Source: Candidatus Saccharimonadota bacterium (GTDB taxonomy: Bacteria; Patescibacteriota; Saccharimonadia; Saccharimonadales; Saccharimonadaceae). From it: a stretch of 40,079 nt of DNA. The position numbers and the translations under genes are program-made. Under the pieces are notes generated by a model. The model was not told where the DNA came from and searched no databases. It saw nothing but the letters and a program-made list of their open reading frames with translations. Shown piece after piece: positions 7,207 through 14,821 of the stretch. Where the stretch lies: contig WRFU01000006.1 of assembly GCA_009778675.1 (NCBI GenBank), forward strand, positions 1-40,079. Reading direction: 5' to 3'. Within the stretch, counting starts at the first letter, position 1. The number at the start of each line of letters is the position of its first letter.

Positions 7207-8520
7207 ATGAATAGTGAAAGAACTCTAATTCGAGATTTACCAAAAAATACTAACAAAACTGCCACCATTTATGGCTGGCTGCATAAAAAGCGCTTGCTGG
7301 GCGGGCTGAACTTTATAACGGTGCGCGACCGCAGCGGTGTGGCGCAAAGTTTAATTGAAAATAAAGCTGAGCTAGAAAAACTCCGCGGCCTGCAAATTGG
7401 CACGGTGGTAGAATTTATTGGTAAGGTGGTAAAAGACGACCGCGCACCAAATGGCGTAGAACTGCACGATGTTAAAGTTGAAGTTCTATCGCCAGTCACG
7501 GATGAACCGCCGATCGAAATCGACAAACCAATCAGCCACCAGTCTGAACATCTAGACACGCTATTTGAAAATCGTGTACTAAATGTGCGTAACCTGCAAG
7601 AACAAAAGATCTTCTTGATCCGCAGTGCAGTGGTGCAATATTTGCGTGAGTTTTTATTACAAAATGAATTTACCGAAATCGACACACCTAAGCTACTAGC
7701 CGAAGCTACCGAAGGCGGTTCTGAAGTTTTTCAGCTAGACTATTTTGGCAAAACCGCTACTTTAGCCCAAAGTCCGCAGTTCTATAAGCAAATCATGGTT
7801 GGGGCTTACGAGCGAGTGTTCGAAATAAACCATGCTTACCGGGCCGAGCCAAGCGCTACTACCCGCCACCTAACTGAATGTACAATGCTAGATTTAGAAA
7901 TGGGCTTTTGCGACCATGCGCAGGTACGCCAAATGGTCGGCGATGGCGTAAAGTATGTGCTAACCAAACTTTATAAAGTTTTTGCCCATGAACTAAAAAG
8001 TTTTAATGCCCCAGAATTAAGATTGACAGATGAAATCCCGGCTTTTAGCATTGCTAAGATCCACGAAATGTATACAAAAGCTACTAAAATCGATACCACC
8101 CAAGAAAAAGATTTAATCCCAGACGAAGAGAAATTTATTTGCGACTATGCCAGAAAACAATTTGGTAGCGACTTAGTTTATGCCACAGACTTTCCGTTAG
8201 AAGCCGCTAAATTTTATCATAAAATCGATGCCGAAAAAGCCGTTACTATGTGGGCCGACTTATTATTCCGCGGTGTCGAAATTGCCACGGTGCCAATGCG
8301 CGAGCATAATTACACTAAACTAGTCGAACAAATGAAAGCCGCTGGCCTAAACCCTAATGACTCAGGCTTCAAGTATTATTTGCAAGCTTTTAAATATGGC
8401 TTACCACCGCACGGGGGCTGTGGTTTGGGTGTTGATCGTTTAACCCAAAAAGCCATTGGCCTGAATAACATTAAAGAAGCTACGTTATTCCCACGCGACT
8501 TAAACAGGCTAGCGCCATGA
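7207..8520 (+). CDS. aspS: aspartate--tRNA ligase, archaeal type
   Basis: A 437-residue class II aminoacyl-tRNA synthetase that charges tRNA with aspartate. An N-terminal OB-fold anticodon domain (about 1-100) is followed by the catalytic domain. That domain contains ATEGGSEVF, LAQSPQFYKQ, motif 2 around FRAE-like AYRAEPSATTRHL, and motif 3 GLGVDRLTQKAIG near the C-terminus. There is no GAD insertion, so this is the short archaeal/eukaryal type rather than the roughly 590-residue bacterial type. Such enzymes are often non-discriminating and charge tRNA-Asn for later amidation, but this is inference. The start is at 7207 (MNSERTL), because the longer frame runs back through the promoter and terminator. 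Its TGA overlaps the next ATG. Confidence 0.95.
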   Translation: MNSERTLIRDLPKNTNKTATIYGWLHKKRLLGGLNFITVRDRSGVAQSLIENKAELEKLRGLQIGTVVEFIGKVVKDDRAPNGVELHDVKVEVLSPVTDEPPIEIDKPISHQSEHLDTLFENRVLNVRNLQEQKIFLIRSAVVQYLREFLLQNEFTEIDTPKLLAEATEGGSEVFQLDYFGKTATLAQSPQFYKQIMVGAYERVFEINHAYRAEPSATTRHLTECTMLDLEMGFCDHAQVRQMVGDGVKYVLTKLYKVFAHELKSFNAPELRLTDEIPAFSIAKIHEMYTKATKIDTTQEKDLIPDEEKFICDYARKQFGSDLVYATDFPLEAAKFYHKIDAEKAVTMWADLLFRGVEIATVPMREHNYTKLVEQMKAAGLNPNDSGFKYYLQAFKYGLPPHGGCGLGVDRLTQKAIGLNNIKEATLFPRDLNRLAP

Positions 8521-9032
8521 AAAAATGGTTATCTTTTTTAGCTATCAGCAGCGTAGCACTGTTGGTTGTGGCGTGCCCAGTTTGGGCGGCCGAAACGCCG
8601 GCTAATCAAAAACAGCTCGACATGGTGGCTTATCGCTGTTCGAGTGTCAAGGCTAATATTAAACGCTTACAAACCCAAGACGCCATAACTCGGGTTGAAC
8701 TTGGTCAAAACTACGAAAGTATATTGACCAAACTGATGGTACCGATGAACACTAGACTAGCGAAAAATAGTTTTGATGGTGGCAATATACTTAGTATCAC
8801 GGCAGATTTTAGTAGCAATTTAGATAATTTTCGCCAACATTATCAGCAGTACGACGAAACCATTAGTGATCTGTTAAATATCGATTGTACCAAAAAACCA
8901 GCCGATTTTTACAATAAATTGCTAACCGCTCGTGCCAAACGTTCGGATGTCCAAACAGACTGTGCTAATTTAAGCCAAAATATTAAGAGTTATCGTGAGG
9001 AGTTGCAACTTGTTACATTCCAAGTTAATTAA
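8517..9032 (+). CDS. secreted hypothetical protein
   Basis: A 171-residue protein with a clear signal peptide (MKKW, hydrophobic 5-22, AAE near residue 25). The mature part is helical, about 145 residues, with cysteines spaced along it (around 41, 122, 144) that could form disulfides. It starts inside the aspS stop (ATGA), so it is translationally coupled to aspS although the jobs look unrelated. No family recognised. A cysteine-bearing exported protein fits with the two DsbA-like proteins in the window. Its 3' end overlaps the next gene. Confidence 0.8.
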   Translation: MKKWLSFLAISSVALLVVACPVWAAETPANQKQLDMVAYRCSSVKANIKRLQTQDAITRVELGQNYESILTKLMVPMNTRLAKNSFDGGNILSITADFSSNLDNFRQHYQQYDETISDLLNIDCTKKPADFYNKLLTARAKRSDVQTDCANLSQNIKSYREELQLVTFQVN

Positions 9033-9366
9033 TAAATCAAAGTCCAAAAAACCAGAACATCGGGTAGACAATTTGGTGTGGCTAACCCTTGGCACTTTAC
9101 TGATTACTTTGGTGATAATGGCCGTGGCCTTGTGGCTGTATAGAATTAGTGGTACGGCTCAACTAGATTTAAGCCGTCCGGAATTTAATGGCGTACGACA
9201 ACAGGCCAAAGTCACCGAAGATGATGAATTTGAATCAAGTGGGACAATTACCCGTGGAACCGTTAATGATTTTATGAAATTGTTTAAAGCCCGAGCCGAA
9301 AAGATTGACGCTATTAAGGCTTTTGGTCCTGAACCTTTGAGTGACCAAGCCCTAAGTCTAGAGTAA
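9010..9366 (+). CDS. single-pass membrane hypothetical protein
   Basis: About 118 residues from TTG 9010, which has GAGGAG 7 bases upstream; GTG 8995 is an alternative that includes the ribosome site in the coding region. A lysine-rich cytosolic N-terminus (KSKSKK) is followed by one membrane helix (about residues 22-45) and an acidic extracytoplasmic tail. It overlaps the end of the preceding secreted-protein gene and probably forms an operon with aspS. No family recognised. It may act with the secreted neighbour, but only the gene order suggests this. Confidence 0.65.
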   Translation: MLHSKLINKSKSKKPEHRVDNLVWLTLGTLLITLVIMAVALWLYRISGTAQLDLSRPEFNGVRQQAKVTEDDEFESSGTITRGTVNDFMKLFKARAEKIDAIKAFGPEPLSDQALSLE

Positions 9367-9395
9367 ACCGTCTTTTTTTGACCACCCAAACGATG

Positions 9396-9401
9396 TATAA
9401 T
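9396..9401 (+). promoter_or_regulatory. -10 box of the SufS-like gene
   Basis: TATAAT ending 11 bases before ATG 9412. No ribosome site fits between them. Confidence 0.55.
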
Positions 9402-9411
9402 GGGTAAGATT

Positions 9412-10602
9412 ATGAGACTAGGCAAAAAGAGTGCGGTAGGCAATAACCAAACCGACTTTGGCTATTTGGCCGAAGGCACAGTTTATTTGGATTCAGCCTG
9501 CCAAAGTTTAAGGCCACAACCAGTTATTGATGCTTTAAACGAATATTACACTACCTATAATTCGTGTGGTGAACGGGTAAGATATGCCTGGGGCAAAAAA
9601 GTTGATGCTAACGTGGCAACTACGCGCTCAAAAATACTTAAGTTACTAAAGTATTCGCCCAAAGATTATTTTGTGAGTTTTACCCTTAACACCAGTTATG
9701 GTATTAACCTGCTGGTTAATCAGCTTAAGGTCGATGCTATCAAAAAAGTCGTCACCACCGATATCGAGCATAACTCGGTATTTTTGCCAACCATGGCTTT
9801 TGCCAAAAAGTACCATTTGCCACGCGAAGTTATTACTAGAAATGCCGATGGTTCAATTGATTTAAACCATGATTTCAGCGCTGCTTTGGTAGTAGTCAAC
9901 GTGGTGTCAAACATTGATGGCAGACGGTTACAAAACGTCCGTGATTTGGTAGCTAAAGTGCACCAACAGGGTGGTTTGGTGATACTTGACGCTGCCCAAG
10001 CCGTTGGCCACTACTATGATTGGCTAGCTAATGTTCCGGCCGATGCGATCTGTTCTTCGGCTCATAAAATGTATGCGCCGTCGTTAGGTGTTATGGTGGT
10101 TAAAAAAGATTTGCCAGCCAAACTAGACTTGACGTTTTTGGGTGGTGGCATGGTTGATGATGTAAATAGGGATAGTTACCAGTTGTCGTACCATAACCCC
10201 GCGCACATTCACACTGTGTTTGAATCTGGCTTACAAGCTTGGGGTGAAATTATTGCACTAGGCGCGGCTGTTGATTGGCTTATAGCTAACCACAAAGATA
10301 ACCAGATAGATAACTTAAGCCAGCAACTATATGACTGGCTAAAAGCACGACCAAATACGGTGGTGTTGAACCAAGAATCTACACCGGTGATATCTTTTTA
10401 CCATAAAAAAACTGATTCACACCTGTTAGCTGAAGGTTTAAGCGAAGTTGGTATTATGGCACGCAGTGGTTATTTTTGCTGTCATTATTATTTAAGCCAT
10501 GTTCAACATTACCCAGCCTTGGTGCGTTTGTCGCTGGGTCTGCATAATACCCAGGCCGATGTCGACAAAGTAAAGGCGGCTTTGGAAGGGGTATTACAGT
10601 AG
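9412..10602 (+). CDS. class V aminotransferase, cysteine desulfurase/SufS-like
   Basis: A 396-residue PLP enzyme of the NifS/SufS/CsdA fold. The Schiff-base lysine is Lys219 in SSAHKMYAP. A conserved aspartate-glutamine pair appears in VILDAAQAVGHY, and an early HNS motif is present (DIEHNSVFLP). Near the C-terminus, ARSGYFCCHYY places Cys356/Cys357 where SufS-type desulfurases carry the catalytic cysteine (RxGxxC). The likely reaction is cysteine to alanine plus enzyme-bound persulfide for Fe-S clusters or tRNA thiolation. No scaffold gene (SufU, SufB, IscU) lies beside it, so the acceptor is unknown. ATG 9412 is preferred over 9400 because 9400 lies within the -10 box. Confidence 0.88.
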   Translation: MRLGKKSAVGNNQTDFGYLAEGTVYLDSACQSLRPQPVIDALNEYYTTYNSCGERVRYAWGKKVDANVATTRSKILKLLKYSPKDYFVSFTLNTSYGINLLVNQLKVDAIKKVVTTDIEHNSVFLPTMAFAKKYHLPREVITRNADGSIDLNHDFSAALVVVNVVSNIDGRRLQNVRDLVAKVHQQGGLVILDAAQAVGHYYDWLANVPADAICSSAHKMYAPSLGVMVVKKDLPAKLDLTFLGGGMVDDVNRDSYQLSYHNPAHIHTVFESGLQAWGEIIALGAAVDWLIANHKDNQIDNLSQQLYDWLKARPNTVVLNQESTPVISFYHKKTDSHLLAEGLSEVGIMARSGYFCCHYYLSHVQHYPALVRLSLGLHNTQADVDKVKAALEGVLQ

Positions 10603-10614
10603 TGTTGCATCTGT

Positions 10615-10673
10615 GTCATGCTGAACTTATTTCAGCATCTAACCATAAGATCCTGAAACGAGTTCAGGATGAC
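10615..10673. repeat. REP-like palindromes, head-to-head pair
   Basis: Unit a at 10615-10640 (ATGCTGAA / TTCAGCAT) and unit b at 10648-10673 (ATCCTGAA / TTCAGGAT) in opposite orientation, separated by AACCATA. Together they form one long inverted repeat. The G/C swap between units is compensated inside each hairpin, so each arm keeps its own pairing. Unit b runs straight into GGAGGG, the ribosome site of the next gene. Confidence 0.8.
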
Positions 10674-10687
10674 GGAGGGAAGAGCTA

Positions 10688-11764
10688 GTGGTTTGTATTG
10701 CGGCCTTTATAATCTTAGCCTTTATGTCACTTAGTTTGCCAATCGTGCGGTTGTTCAACAAACCGGTCGCCGATCGAATCTGGCAGTCGTTAAAAAAAGC
10801 TTGGTATTGTGTTGCCCGACGGGCAACGTTGCGCAAATGTGACAGCAACTTTAAGGACGATGTCAAACATAGTTTATTAAAAAAGGTGATTATTAAACAC
10901 CCTAAAATGGTCAAACCACTAAGCACAGCAATCGAAGTCACCTCAGTACTAATCGTTATAATTACCATCTGGAGTTTATTGGTGGTGGTGCGTAGTGGTT
11001 TAAGCCTATATGTTTATGGCACTTGCGATATCGCGGCGCCATCATCTTGCTCATTAAATACCGCCGAAGCTTGTTCGATCGACGAGGCTCGGCCGACTTT
11101 CTGGCAGTCGCCAATTGCTTCGATCGGTTACTGGTTCAGCGATTTTGGCGAAGTTATCGCCGGCTTGCCAAACCGCATCAAGCACTGGGATGCCAACGAT
11201 TATTTGCCGAACAACCCGACTTTTTACGCTAAATATGATAAATCTAAGCCGATGGCGCTCGAAATCCTAGATCCAGGCTGCATAATCTGCCAGCGATCCT
11301 ACCTTAGCTACAAACGGTCTCACTTTATTAACACGCACAACCTAACCTATATCGCGTACCCAATAAAAAGTGAATCGGGCTTTAAATTTAAGAATTCTTA
11401 TCTGATAGTAACTTACTTGCAAGCCATTCGTGATGCCAAGCTACAAAATAACGGTCGGGCTACCGATTGGCAGATACTTGATAAAATCTTTATTGATAAA
11501 AACGCCCAAAACATTCCGTACCAGACGGCTTTTAACAATTCGTACTCGGCTACTCAGGCCGAAACTATACTGCAAAATTGGCTAAAGGATTTTGGTTTTT
11601 CATCAGATCAAGTGAACATAATCACTATCGCTACCAAGTCACAAAAAGTGAAAGACGAGTTAGCTGCCAATCGTAATATTGTGGATAACAAAATTCGCGC
11701 CAAACGAATCCCAACATTTATATACGACGGCCACAAACAAGAAGGCTTGTTTAAGGGCGAATAA
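10688..11764 (+). CDS. membrane-anchored thioredoxin-fold protein (CIIC)
   Basis: A 358-residue protein with two hydrophobic segments (about 1-20 and 84-110) and then an extracytoplasmic domain. Residues around 192-210 read LDPGCIICQRSY, a CxxC active site (Cys198, Cys201). A cis-proline-like loop RIPTFIYDG lies near the C-terminus, the position expected in a DsbA/thioredoxin fold. Further cysteines (CDIAAPSSC, EACS) precede the domain and could relay electrons. It is probably a disulfide exchange protein. The start is GTG 10688, because GGAGGG (10674-10679) lies 8 bases upstream, supplied by the edge of the palindromic repeat. It ends 9 bp from the convergent surface-protein gene. Confidence 0.72.
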   Translation: MVCIAAFIILAFMSLSLPIVRLFNKPVADRIWQSLKKAWYCVARRATLRKCDSNFKDDVKHSLLKKVIIKHPKMVKPLSTAIEVTSVLIVIITIWSLLVVVRSGLSLYVYGTCDIAAPSSCSLNTAEACSIDEARPTFWQSPIASIGYWFSDFGEVIAGLPNRIKHWDANDYLPNNPTFYAKYDKSKPMALEILDPGCIICQRSYLSYKRSHFINTHNLTYIAYPIKSESGFKFKNSYLIVTYLQAIRDAKLQNNGRATDWQILDKIFIDKNAQNIPYQTAFNNSYSATQAETILQNWLKDFGFSSDQVNIITIATKSQKVKDELAANRNIVDNKIRAKRIPTFIYDGHKQEGLFKGE

Positions 11765-11773
11765 GTATCCCCC

Positions 11774-14134
11774 CTAATATCCACAAATAGCCGTATATAC
11801 CACAACCCCACTATACACACCAGCTGGTGCAGCTAGGTCTGCCCTAGCACCAAAATAGATATTAAAGTTGTCATCTAGTTCAGTAGCAGTTGAAGTCTGA
11901 CGAATGATGAGTGGTGCAGTCTGTATAGGTACAGCGGCAAACTTAGCAGTCAGGCCAGGCACTGGTGCAGTGTAGCTAGTATCAAAACCATTGCCAGCAA
12001 TAGCATCAGTACTGTTCATGGCAAAACCCCAAGTGTTAATGTTGGTGGCGTCAAAAGCCGCTGGGTTGGTTAAACTACCAGTGATTGGGTTTAGGTAGTG
12101 GCCATTACCGTCACTGAGTCGGTTATCTGTACCTTGCATAGCAATAGATAAGTTGTAACCATTTGCGTCATTAGTCGTAACCGTCAGGTTATTGGTAGTA
12201 CTACCCATCGGGTTAGAGGCCGGGTTTAAGTTAATTGTGACATCCGAAGCAGCAGCCAGAGTTAAGTAAGTAGGGGCAACACCATAGAATGTAACATTAC
12301 CCTGCTCGGTGCTAGTGGTTGGCGTCCAAGGCTGAGTGGGGAAAGACACCAAGGTGGTGCTATCTTGCTCGCCACAGTCAGGTGTAGGATTAGCTACACT
12401 GCAAGACGTACCGTCTGTAGTGTACCAGCTGTAGTTAGCGTAGGTGCCAGTGGGAGCATCGATAGAACGATCAGTGGCATCATAGGTTGGGACGACTTGA
12501 CTGGCGGTGGTAGCGTTAACTGTGGGATAAATGTTTGGTGTGCCAGTAGAGCTGATCTTGGTGGAATAAGGCCCAGCAAAAGTTGCTACCGTGCCAACAG
12601 CTGCACCACCGACCTTGAAAGTAGCAGTACGGCGAGCATAAGAAGAGAAAGTGAAGTAGAACATGGTGCTAAAAATAGTCCCCTTACTGGTGTTTATGCC
12701 AGAGAATAATCCGGTTGGGATAGTGCCAGCTGTGGAGTTGTAGGCATAGCCATTGAAAGTGTAGTAGAACATGGAGTCAAAACTTGTGCCCTGGCTGGTA
12801 TTTAGGTGGTCGAACAGACCAGTTGGGATGGTAGCGACAGTGGAGTAAAAGGCATAGTAATAAAAAGTGCCATCAAACATACCACCAAAATTAGTCCCGT
12901 GGCTAGTGCCTAGGCTATCAAATAATCCGGCTGGGATTGTAGCGGCTGCGGAGTTATAGGCATAGTAATTGAAAGTGTCGTAGAACATGCAGTAAAAATT
13001 TGTTCCCTTACTGGTATTTAGGTGGTCGAACAGACCGGCTGGGATTGTAGCGGCTGCGGAGTTATAGGCATAGTAATTGAAAGTGTCGTAGAACATAGAG
13101 TCAAAACTTGTGCCCTGGCTGGTATCTAGATGATCGAACAGGCTAGCTGGGATAGTGGCGGTGGTAGAGTTGTGGGCATAGTCATAGAAAGTGGAGTAGA
13201 ACATGGAGTCAAAACTTGTGCCCTGGCTGGTATCGATAGAGTCGAACAGACCGGCTGGGATTGTAGCGGCTGCGGAGTTATAGGCATAGTAATAGAAAGC
13301 GGTGCTGAACATGGAGTCAAAACTTGTGCCCTGGCTGGTATCGATAGAGTCAAACAGGCCGGCTGGGATGGTGGCAGTGGTGGAGTTACGGGCATAGGAA
13401 GAAAAAGTTCTATGAAACATATAGCTAAAATTAGTGCTACCAGTGGTTAAAACGTTAGCAAATAAGTTAGCCGGGATTTCAGTGCCGTTATAAGCACCAT
13501 AGAATATAAAGGCGAAACGGTAGGCAGCACCTTGGGTACGCATTAAGTTAGTAAATGGTGTATCAATAGATTTAAACATGTACTTATTAGCAGAAGTATT
13601 AGCATCAGAATTATTATTGGTAAATCCGAAGGCATTAAACCAGCCGGTTGTAGCAGTACTAGGCCGAATGGTGATTTGATATTGACCCGCTGTGACATAG
13701 GTATGAGGGATACCACTAGTGATAGTACTGGTGTTACTACTACAAATTAAATTATTACCAGATTCAACGCCAAGACCAGTACAAGTTTGCGGTGCAGAAC
13801 CATCACCCCAGTCGATGATCCAGCTGTAAGCCCAAGTAGGAACTGTTATGCCATTATAACCAACGTAACCGCTCGTTGGTATCGAGAACGTGGTAGCTGT
13901 ACTATCATAATGTGTCGGATCGGTATCAAGCGTATTAGTCATGCGAGTGTCAATCGTAAACGCAAAACATTCCGGGTTATCCGCGCAGGCAGTGATAGTT
14001 GATGGATCGGCTGCCATGATAGCATCGGCAGCTGGTGGCAACAACAAAAAGTGCGCGATTGCAATAACCGTTGGTATAAAAACTACACTAGCAACCCAAA
14101 TAGTAAAAATGTTTATTTTTTTAGAGATACGCAA
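11774..14134 (-). CDS. surface protein with DUF285/BspA-like tandem repeats
   Basis: A 786-residue exported protein. The N-terminal signal/anchor (about 8-32) is followed by a PKD-like segment with IDWGDG and HTYVTAGQYQITI, typical of DUF285/BspA-like proteins. Residues about 225-505 hold seven complete 36-residue repeats and a partial eighth, of pattern FDxxxTSxGTxFxxMFxxTFxxYAxNSxxATIPxGL. The C-terminal region is Thr/Asn-rich and ends in a beta-sandwich-like module (APAGVYSGVVVYTAICGY). No LPxTG signal is present, so attachment is unclear. The start is TTG 14134, 7 bases after a TAAAAT box. It is likely an adhesin or host-contact protein; this is inference from the family. Confidence 0.85.
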   Translation of the reverse strand: MRISKKINIFTIWVASVVFIPTVIAIAHFLLLPPAADAIMAADPSTITACADNPECFAFTIDTRMTNTLDTDPTHYDSTATTFSIPTSGYVGYNGITVPTWAYSWIIDWGDGSAPQTCTGLGVESGNNLICSSNTSTITSGIPHTYVTAGQYQITIRPSTATTGWFNAFGFTNNNSDANTSANKYMFKSIDTPFTNLMRTQGAAYRFAFIFYGAYNGTEIPANLFANVLTTGSTNFSYMFHRTFSSYARNSTTATIPAGLFDSIDTSQGTSFDSMFSTAFYYYAYNSAAATIPAGLFDSIDTSQGTSFDSMFYSTFYDYAHNSTTATIPASLFDHLDTSQGTSFDSMFYDTFNYYAYNSAAATIPAGLFDHLNTSKGTNFYCMFYDTFNYYAYNSAAATIPAGLFDSLGTSHGTNFGGMFDGTFYYYAFYSTVATIPTGLFDHLNTSQGTSFDSMFYYTFNGYAYNSTAGTIPTGLFSGINTSKGTIFSTMFYFTFSSYARRTATFKVGGAAVGTVATFAGPYSTKISSTGTPNIYPTVNATTASQVVPTYDATDRSIDAPTGTYANYSWYTTDGTSCSVANPTPDCGEQDSTTLVSFPTQPWTPTTSTEQGNVTFYGVAPTYLTLAAASDVTINLNPASNPMGSTTNNLTVTTNDANGYNLSIAMQGTDNRLSDGNGHYLNPITGSLTNPAAFDATNINTWGFAMNSTDAIAGNGFDTSYTAPVPGLTAKFAAVPIQTAPLIIRQTSTATELDDNFNIYFGARADLAAPAGVYSGVVVYTAICGY
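12626..13462 (-). repeat. coding tandem repeat, 108-bp unit
   Basis: Seven exact-length 108-bp units (phenylalanine codons ending at 13462, 13354, 13246, 13138, 13030, 12922, 12814) and a partial eighth starting at 12706. Neighbouring units are nearly identical over long stretches, a substrate for slippage or recombination that would change repeat number by whole 36-residue steps. Confidence 0.9.
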
Positions 14135-14140
14135 AATGGT

Positions 14141-14146
14141 ATTTTA
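14141..14146 (-). promoter_or_regulatory. -10 box of the repeat surface protein
   Basis: Minus-strand TAAAAT, ending 7 bases before TTG 14134. Upstream at 14181-14212 are two direct copies of TACTTAATAA, 22 bp apart. Confidence 0.45.
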
Positions 14147-14180
14147 TGCTTCTCTCGCAATTTATTTTTTATTTTTACTC

Positions 14181-14212
14181 TACTTAATAAGTATTGTACC
14201 TATACTTAATAA
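14181..14212. repeat. direct repeat upstream of surface gene
   Basis: TACTTAATAA at 14181-14190 and again at 14203-14212, two helical turns apart. The first is part of the palindrome TACTTAATAAGTA. A regulator binding site is possible. Confidence 0.4.
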
Positions 14213-14319
14213 AAATACAAGCATTTTTTCAGTTTTCTTTTTGCTCATCTAGAAAACTTGACCTGTACCAATACCTTTTAGCATATCTGTGGCGCCATTA
14301 CCTACCAAAAATACCTAGA

Positions 14320-14342
14320 TTCGTTGTAATATATACAACGAA
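14320..14342. promoter_or_regulatory. perfect 9-bp dyad, candidate operator
   Basis: TTCGTTGTA, ATATA spacer, TACAACGAA. The A/T spacer and lack of a T-run argue for a protein binding site rather than a terminator. It lies about 100 bp upstream of the 14420 promoter. Confidence 0.5.
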
Positions 14343-14419
14343 CTAGCGTAAACTATTGCTACAGAGGTAGTTTATGTGTTAACATAAGCATATCGACGCC
14401 CAAGTAGGGGTAGTTAGTC

Positions 14420-14448
14420 TTGACTCTTTTTACCTGGCTTGTTATACT
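14420..14448 (+). promoter_or_regulatory. strong sigma-70-type promoter of small transcript
   Basis: TTGACT (14420-14425), 17-bp spacer, TATACT (14443-14448) with an upstream TGT. The transcript should start near 14455. Confidence 0.75.
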
Positions 14449-14524
14449 GTTCTTTGGCTTTTGTACACCGGTAGGGCTTACGAGCCTTACCGACACAAGA
14501 GCTGTGTGTTTAAAGGGAGAAACC

Positions 14525-14617
14525 ATGCCAATAGCAGTCAGTTTTGCTCCGTCACGGAGCAAAAAGATCGCAGTGGACGTGGTGCCTGCTCAGTGGCAAA
14601 CCTATATTGAGCATTAA
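14525..14617 (+). CDS. 30-residue small protein
   Basis: ATG 14525 has AAAGGGAG ending 6 bases upstream, one of the best ribosome sites in the window. The product begins MPIAVSFAPSRSKK and ends QTYIEH. It is slightly basic in the middle and has no membrane helix. A perfect 10-bp hairpin covers codons 6-14. It is unrecognised and could be a leader peptide or a free-standing small protein. It lies inside the autonomous transcript 14455-14692. Confidence 0.55.
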   Translation: MPIAVSFAPSRSKKIAVDVVPAQWQTYIEH

Positions 14618-14661
14618 ACCTGCTCACGTGCTAGTTTACTAGAACGTGACTAAATAATTCT

Positions 14662-14692
14662 AAAACCAACCCCAGGCACCGGGGTTGGTTTT
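14662..14692. terminator. strong intrinsic terminator, bidirectional
   Basis: AAAACCAACCCC (14662-14673) and GGGGTTGGTTTT (14681-14692) form a perfect 12-bp stem with a 7-base loop, with A-run and T-run at the base. Confidence 0.92.
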
Positions 14693-14744
14693 GCGTTTAG
14701 AGTAACCGAGGTTAGTTTTATTTTATTGTAGACTGTCAAAGCAC

Positions 14745-14773
14745 TTGCATTTTGTTTAGAACCTAGGTATCCT
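14745..14773 (+). promoter_or_regulatory. promoter of the IPNTG surface protein
   Basis: TTGCAT (14745-14750), 17-bp spacer, TATCCT (14768-14773). It gives a leader of about 42 nt containing GAGGGGGA. Confidence 0.55.
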
Positions 14774-14821
14774 CGACAATAAGAGTGATAAATATAAATA
14801 AATCGTGAGGGGGATTTGATT

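Larger units (their letters stand above)
14455..14692 (+). ncRNA. candidate structured small RNA with micro-ORF
   Basis: A predicted transcript of about 240 nt between the promoter at 14420 and a strong terminator. Hairpin 1 (14469-14492) has a 10-bp stem and a TACG loop. Hairpin 2 (14542-14564) has a perfect TTTTGCTCCG/CGGAGCAAAA stem with a 3-base loop, and lies inside the micro-ORF. Hairpin 3 (14624-14649) has 11 pairs and one mismatch. The terminator follows. It may be a riboregulator, a dual-function RNA, or just the mRNA of the micro-ORF. No known RNA family was recognised. Confidence 0.5.

Noticed and set aside
8515-8520. Possible recoding of TGA (as in Gracilibacteria)
   Set aside because: TGA ends aspS, with the next gene starting in the overlap; TGA also stops the genes ending at 29658 and 36858, so the standard code holds.
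13130-13450. Plus-strand open frame of 106 codons across the repeats
   Set aside because: It is antisense to the repeat protein; the open frame is a by-product of repeat composition, with no promoter or ribosome site.
12626-13462. Regular 108-bp repeats considered as a CRISPR array
   Set aside because: Units are directly adjacent, multiples of three, and encode one continuous repeat protein; there are no unique spacers and no cas genes.
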